This document shows positions 61,801 to 64,000 of a stretch of 64,000 nt of DNA, piece after piece; within the stretch, counting starts at the first letter, position 1; the number at the start of each line of letters is the position of its first letter. Location: NCBI GenBank assembly GCA_031082425.1, contig JAVHLB010000003.1:248001-312000 (forward strand), read 5' to 3'. Below the pieces are notes generated by a model. It was not told the DNA's origin. It searched no databases and saw only the letters and a list, made by a program, of their open reading frames with translations. The DNA is from Candidatus Edwardsbacteria bacterium. Its GTDB lineage: Bacteria > Edwardsbacteria > AC1 > EtOH8. The translations under genes were made by a program, and so were the position numbers.

Positions 61801-62352
61801 GAAGGCCAGCTGACCTTCACCAATGCGGCGGTCATCAACCCGGAGCTTAATTTATCGGCCCAGACCGAACTGAGCGATGAAGCCCGAACCAAGGTTTTTC
61901 TGAAGGTGGGGGGCTCGGCCTTGCAACCCAAGCTGTCCTTCAGTTCCGATCCCTCGATGTCCGAGCAGGATATCCTGACCATGATGTCAGCGGGGATGAA
62001 GCTTGAGGGAGAAGGCAACGGTGACCTTGCCGAACAGTTTATAAACCGGGGAGCTGATTACCTGAGCAATATGCTGGGCGGCCTGATCCAGAAAAAGACC
62101 GGGCTGGTGGATGTGGTTAAAATGAAGACCTATACCGGCCAGGAAAAGGGCGCCCAGGTGACGCTGGGCAAGTACGTCACCCGGAATGTTTTCGTCAGTT
62201 ACACTAGGGGTTTTGCCGCCGACCTGAGCGATGAGTTCCGGGCCGAATACCTGTTCGGCAAAAGGAGCGCCCTGTTCATCCAACGCTCCAAGGGTGAGAA
62301 CAGCGAAGAACAAAAAATAAACTTGGGTATCAGAATGAAATTCAAATATTAA
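58846..62352 (+). CDS. tamB: TamB-like translocation and assembly protein (DUF490 at C-terminus)
   Basis: An 1168-residue AsmA/TamB-family protein. One N-terminal membrane helix (ITVLGGIILLGLLIMVIYLP) anchors it in the inner membrane. A long series of beta-strand-rich repeats follows, forming the hydrophobic groove known in TamB. The C-terminal DUF490 region includes LEIKIENLNVRMQQN-like sequence, FLSGRLETIRGEYRFLDRRF and SEQDILTMMSAGMKLEGEG. Its ATG overlaps the tamL-like stop by one base. The pair would bridge inner and outer membranes for protein or lipid transfer. Confidence 0.93.
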   Translation: MKSKHSNITITVLGGIILLGLLIMVIYLPSPRFQNEVKLEANRSLSEVLGREFSIGGVEFHFPFTVLINDVAIASRDSLARGQLLCAPRIKLQAHPWYSATRRRLVIGKVEVTGAVVCLVRDSSGTWNFDGLFKSDSTKPKGKMNLPPLSVDDVSFKDLLISIETPGNKQQVQDIDIQLGLKMGGDKLSATLKKIRAYDKTRNINLVKGSGDFALSGDTIKLKNFEMNTGNSRVNLSVKFNSKTQEIDLSQMDLNIGMAEIPRIIGSEGQEWTGNIAVTAALKGSISSPQGNLTIRSRELKINGLELSGLDVKIQVKDSLVNLVRLYLNAGEGNIEGQGQVDLKNRVYDFILQFDQSDFGAALAKGDVQLKTEINGDLRIKGRGFDPPKARATVDLILNKSLVNSIPVDQLVCNLAYADRAVSIEKFDLASGQAKLKVKGDIFEDALSVDVETDEIELDQFGVLLGMKDLQGKLRFTGLISGLTKDPDVIGTFRLKEAVISNVSCLYFDGSMSLKQVVSKPQGDGKFVATGLAIGNQSIDRVELLTELRGLDWGGLSIHVVKDSMTEALATGMVELKGKQINLAISKLFYNFGDQTVVNSQPIHLSIEGSNIKLEPTKLIAGRGSLALEGFYHSDKSVYVKINGDAIDSRKIVEILNLKKTVHGLLDFDIKLSGNLNAPEMAASLALNNVRFEQFTADRVVIECNYADRVVNLEKLAITRYGQLSEIALSVPINLGMGPGAGKLLDQPMSGEIILRDIGTWAFFPMAELLSVYEGKVDLSLKLSGTPFKPLMNGEMTIANAKMVLRPFGMYLHKVQAFAHFNADSLVIDNITASTENQGKVEIKRGEIILSKFIPTTMYFLIVVDKAPVRNIPFIEGNVNARIEIGGTVNYPKIKGEVFANSALITLPFAPAEEPPPPEGGSKPMDLDLSITGSQGIWLRNADADIELKIENLNVRMQQNVLFLSGRLETIRGEYRFLDRRFDITEGQLTFTNAAVINPELNLSAQTELSDEARTKVFLKVGGSALQPKLSFSSDPSMSEQDILTMMSAGMKLEGEGNGDLAEQFINRGADYLSNMLGGLIQKKTGLVDVVKMKTYTGQEKGAQVTLGKYVTRNVFVSYTRGFAADLSDEFRAEYLFGKRSALFIQRSKGENSEEQKINLGIRMKFKY

Positions 62353-62361
62353 GACGGGGAA

Positions 62362-63366
62362 ATGCAGAAGAAAACAATCTTGTTGAGTATGTCGCTTTTT
62401 GCCGCTTCTTTTCTGTCGGCTTCGCCCATAGATTGGCTGACCTACCAGGGGCCGGCGGTCGGGGCCAGGGCGGCGGCCCTTTCCGGCAGCATCGTTGCCG
62501 ACGATAGCGACCCCAACCTAACCTTTTGGAATCCGGCCGGATTGGGCAATATCAACTGGTCAATGGCCTCCTGCAGCTATCTGCATTCCCAGGGGCTGTT
62601 CTTCGACCCCATATTTTCCGGCCCCAAGCGGCTCAACTATATCGTTTTTGCCGGGAAGGGCATAGGAATATCCTGGCGTTCGGTGGCCCGCTATGCCGGG
62701 TCGGAATTTACCATGGAAGGCGCAGACTCGGTAAATAATTATTTGAAATACGGGGTTGATGAATTTGCCTTTGCCGTCTCCAAGAAGGATGACCTGCATC
62801 AGTCGATGTCTTTGGGATTATCGGCCAAGCTGATCTCGGCCAGGATGACCGAGGTCAAGCAGAAAAAGATGGACACCCTTTGGAGCCGGGCTGAGATCAC
62901 CGATGAAAGCGGGACCGGGTACGGCCTGGACCTGGGGTTTCACGGAGGCCGGGGACCGTTGATGGTCGGCATCACTGTCCAGAACCTGGCCGGTAAGGTC
63001 TATTGGAAGGATTTTGGCGACGACCAGCTGAAACCCAAGATCTCCGGGGGTATCTCCTGGTTCAACGGCAAATTGCCCAAGATCACAGCCAGCGCCGAAA
63101 AGTTCTGGGGGAAGGGGGTCCCGGAGCTCAAATATATGGCGGGAGGTGAATACAAACATAATATACCGGGATACGGGGCCGTGGTTTTCCGGGCCGGGGC
63201 CAGCCAATACAGAAAATCCCCGGACGGCGAATACGACTGGTCCCTGGGGCTGGGTTATATTTATAAAAGGATCTTGGTGGATGCCTCCAGCATGGATCAG
63301 AAGGCTTCGGCCGACGGAGCCAGGCAGAAGATCTATATGGCGTCAGTGAGCCTTTTCCTTGAATAG
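62362..63366 (+). CDS. PorV/PorQ-like outer-membrane protein
   Basis: A 334-residue protein with a signal peptide (MQKKTILLSMSLFAASFLSA) and a FadL-like beta-barrel. WLTYQGPAVGARAAALSGSI and DPNLTFWNPAGLGNINWSMA are the family's hallmark (the N-P-A-G-L motif). In Bacteroidetes such proteins shuttle type IX cargo, fitting the FlgD-like C-terminal domain of the protein at 4191. No other T9SS genes are in the window, so a role in secretion is inference. Confidence 0.87.
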   Translation: MQKKTILLSMSLFAASFLSASPIDWLTYQGPAVGARAAALSGSIVADDSDPNLTFWNPAGLGNINWSMASCSYLHSQGLFFDPIFSGPKRLNYIVFAGKGIGISWRSVARYAGSEFTMEGADSVNNYLKYGVDEFAFAVSKKDDLHQSMSLGLSAKLISARMTEVKQKKMDTLWSRAEITDESGTGYGLDLGFHGGRGPLMVGITVQNLAGKVYWKDFGDDQLKPKISGGISWFNGKLPKITASAEKFWGKGVPELKYMAGGEYKHNIPGYGAVVFRAGASQYRKSPDGEYDWSLGLGYIYKRILVDASSMDQKASADGARQKIYMASVSLFLE

Positions 63367-63381
63367 GACCAGAGGCCCTTT

Positions 63382-63408
63382 AAAACGCCCGCTTCGCCCG
63401 GGCGTTTT
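63382..63408 (+). terminator. Terminator after the PorV-like gene
   Basis: Perfect 10-bp stem AAAACGCCCG (63382-63391) and CGGGCGTTTT (63399-63408), loop CTTCGCC, followed by A/T-rich sequence. Confidence 0.9.
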
Positions 63409-63425
63409 ATTTATTTACGGCCCTC

Positions 63426-63454
63426 TTGACAAATCCGGGCCATAGTGATATAAT
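63426..63454 (+). promoter_or_regulatory. Consensus sigma-70 promoter before mlaE
   Basis: TTGACA (63426-63431), exact 17-base spacer, TATAAT (63449-63454). It is the only promoter in the window with a perfect match to both boxes. Confidence 0.9.
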
Positions 63455-63456
63455 CC

Positions 63457-63472
63457 GACTGACTGGTCAGTC
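63457..63472. promoter_or_regulatory. Inverted repeat at the predicted start of transcription, candidate TetR-type operator
   Basis: GACTGAC (63457-63463), TG, GTCAGTC (63466-63472). It begins two bases after the -10 box, so a bound repressor would block initiation. The layout resembles TetR-family operators. Confidence 0.6.
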
Positions 63473-63493
63473 AATAAATGAACGATAAGTATA

Positions 63494-64000
63494 ATGAATA
63501 GATATCTCACCAATAAAATATCCGGGGTCCTTTCGGAGATATACCGGTTTTTCGCCTTTCATTGGGAGGTGCTGAGAAGGTTGGTCCGGCCGCCCTATTA
63601 CGGTCAGACCATCTGGGAACAGATGGATCGGATCGGGGTGGATTCGCTTTCCATTGTCGTGCTGGTGGGTTTCTTCACCGGATTCGTCCTGGCCTTTCAG
63701 ATTGGCTACGCTATGATGCGGTTCGGGGCCAAGATATACGTGGGGGGCATCGTGGCGGTCTCCCTGGTTCGGGAGCTGGGTCCGGTGCTGATAGCCATGG
63801 TCTTTGCCGGGCGGGTGGGGGCCGGGATAACCGCCGAACTGGGTGCCATGCAGGTATCGGAGCAGATCGACGCCATGAGGGCCCTGGCCACCGACCCCTT
63901 GCGGAAGCTGGTGCTGACCCGGATCGTGGCTGCCACCCTGATGCTGCCGGTACTGGTGGTGATCGGGGATCTTATCGGCATACTGGGAGGAATGCTGGTG
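63494..64000 (+). CDS. mlaE: MlaE-family ABC transporter permease (3' end outside window)
   Basis: 169 codons are visible and the frame is open at the window end. After a short basic N-terminus (RRLVRPPYYGQTIWEQMDRI) come hydrophobic helices and the MlaE signature SLVRELGPVLIAMVFAGRVG followed by GAGITAELGAMQVSEQIDAM and RALATDPLRKLVLTRIVA. It is the permease of the Mla system for retrograde phospholipid transport that keeps the outer membrane asymmetric. mlaF and mlaD are expected downstream. Start is ATG 63494; a seven-codon frame (63478-63501) overlaps it. Confidence 0.93.
   Translation, partial: MNRYLTNKISGVLSEIYRFFAFHWEVLRRLVRPPYYGQTIWEQMDRIGVDSLSIVVLVGFFTGFVLAFQIGYAMMRFGAKIYVGGIVAVSLVRELGPVLIAMVFAGRVGAGITAELGAMQVSEQIDAMRALATDPLRKLVLTRIVAATLMLPVLVVIGDLIGILGGMLV

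Overview
The window is a dense, G+C-rich stretch of a bacterial chromosome with 56 gene calls, 53 of them on the + strand. Most junctions are short or overlap by 1-7 bases. The organism is very probably a Gram-negative (diderm) anaerobe near the Fibrobacteres-Chlorobi-Bacteroidetes group or a related candidate phylum. The support is a lipidated TamA-like protein next to TamB, a PorV/PorQ-like protein, a secreted protein with a FlgD/type-IX-like C-terminal domain, an MglA-type GTPase with a roadblock partner, pyruvate:ferredoxin oxidoreductase and a complex-I-like [NiFe] hydrogenase. Phylum placement is inference; no rRNA gene or tRNA gene is visible.

Layout. 1-4.1 kb: end of ychF, a nitrilase-fold amidase, thiL, glnA. 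4.2-7.6 kb: a secreted thioredoxin-like protein and a convergent MFS transporter. 7.7-17.8 kb: mtaB-miaB (tRNA methylthiolation), two exported proteins (one with a SPOR domain), mutS and a large coiled-coil protein. 17.9-23.1 kb: hypF, hypC, hypD, hypE for [NiFe]-hydrogenase maturation, with a broken four-helix-bundle gene between hypF and hypC. 23.2-28.7 kb: PTS EIIA-like protein, hisS, an AhpD-like protein, an AT-rich orphan gene and aspS. 28.7-33.1 kb: porC-D-A-B, then a roadblock/MglA pair. 33.1-38.6 kb: a minus-strand NifX-like/DUF134 pair, a TPR protein, a small exported protein and a radical SAM protein of the TIGR03960/TIGR03936 type. 38.7-43.1 kb: groES-groEL and a tandem pair of exported paralogues. 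43.1-43.8 kb: a gene-free, hairpin-rich tract. 43.8-54.3 kb: the hydrogenase operon and its endopeptidase. 54.4-64 kb: a Trm112-like protein, murA, an aminopeptidase, TamL-like protein, TamB, a PorV/PorQ-like protein and the start of an MlaE permease.

How the genes fit together. PorA-D would oxidise pyruvate and reduce ferredoxin. The membrane hydrogenase could pass those electrons to protons while pumping ions through its NuoL/M/N-like subunits. HypC-F build the Fe(CN)2CO group of its active site, and the protease at 53811 would trim the large subunit, which keeps both CxxC pairs and a 34-residue tail. The last 10 kb is devoted to the cell envelope.

The most notable observations are: an 11-subunit complex-I-like hydrogenase that keeps NuoA/J/K-type subunits together with an intact [NiFe] site; short A-rich elements inserted in frame in several core genes; degenerate palindromic repeats in many gene gaps, one of which has extended HisS; a shared ATTAGCATA half-site linking the DUF134 promoter and the duplicated exported genes; and a 432-base stack of hairpins before the hydrogenase operon.
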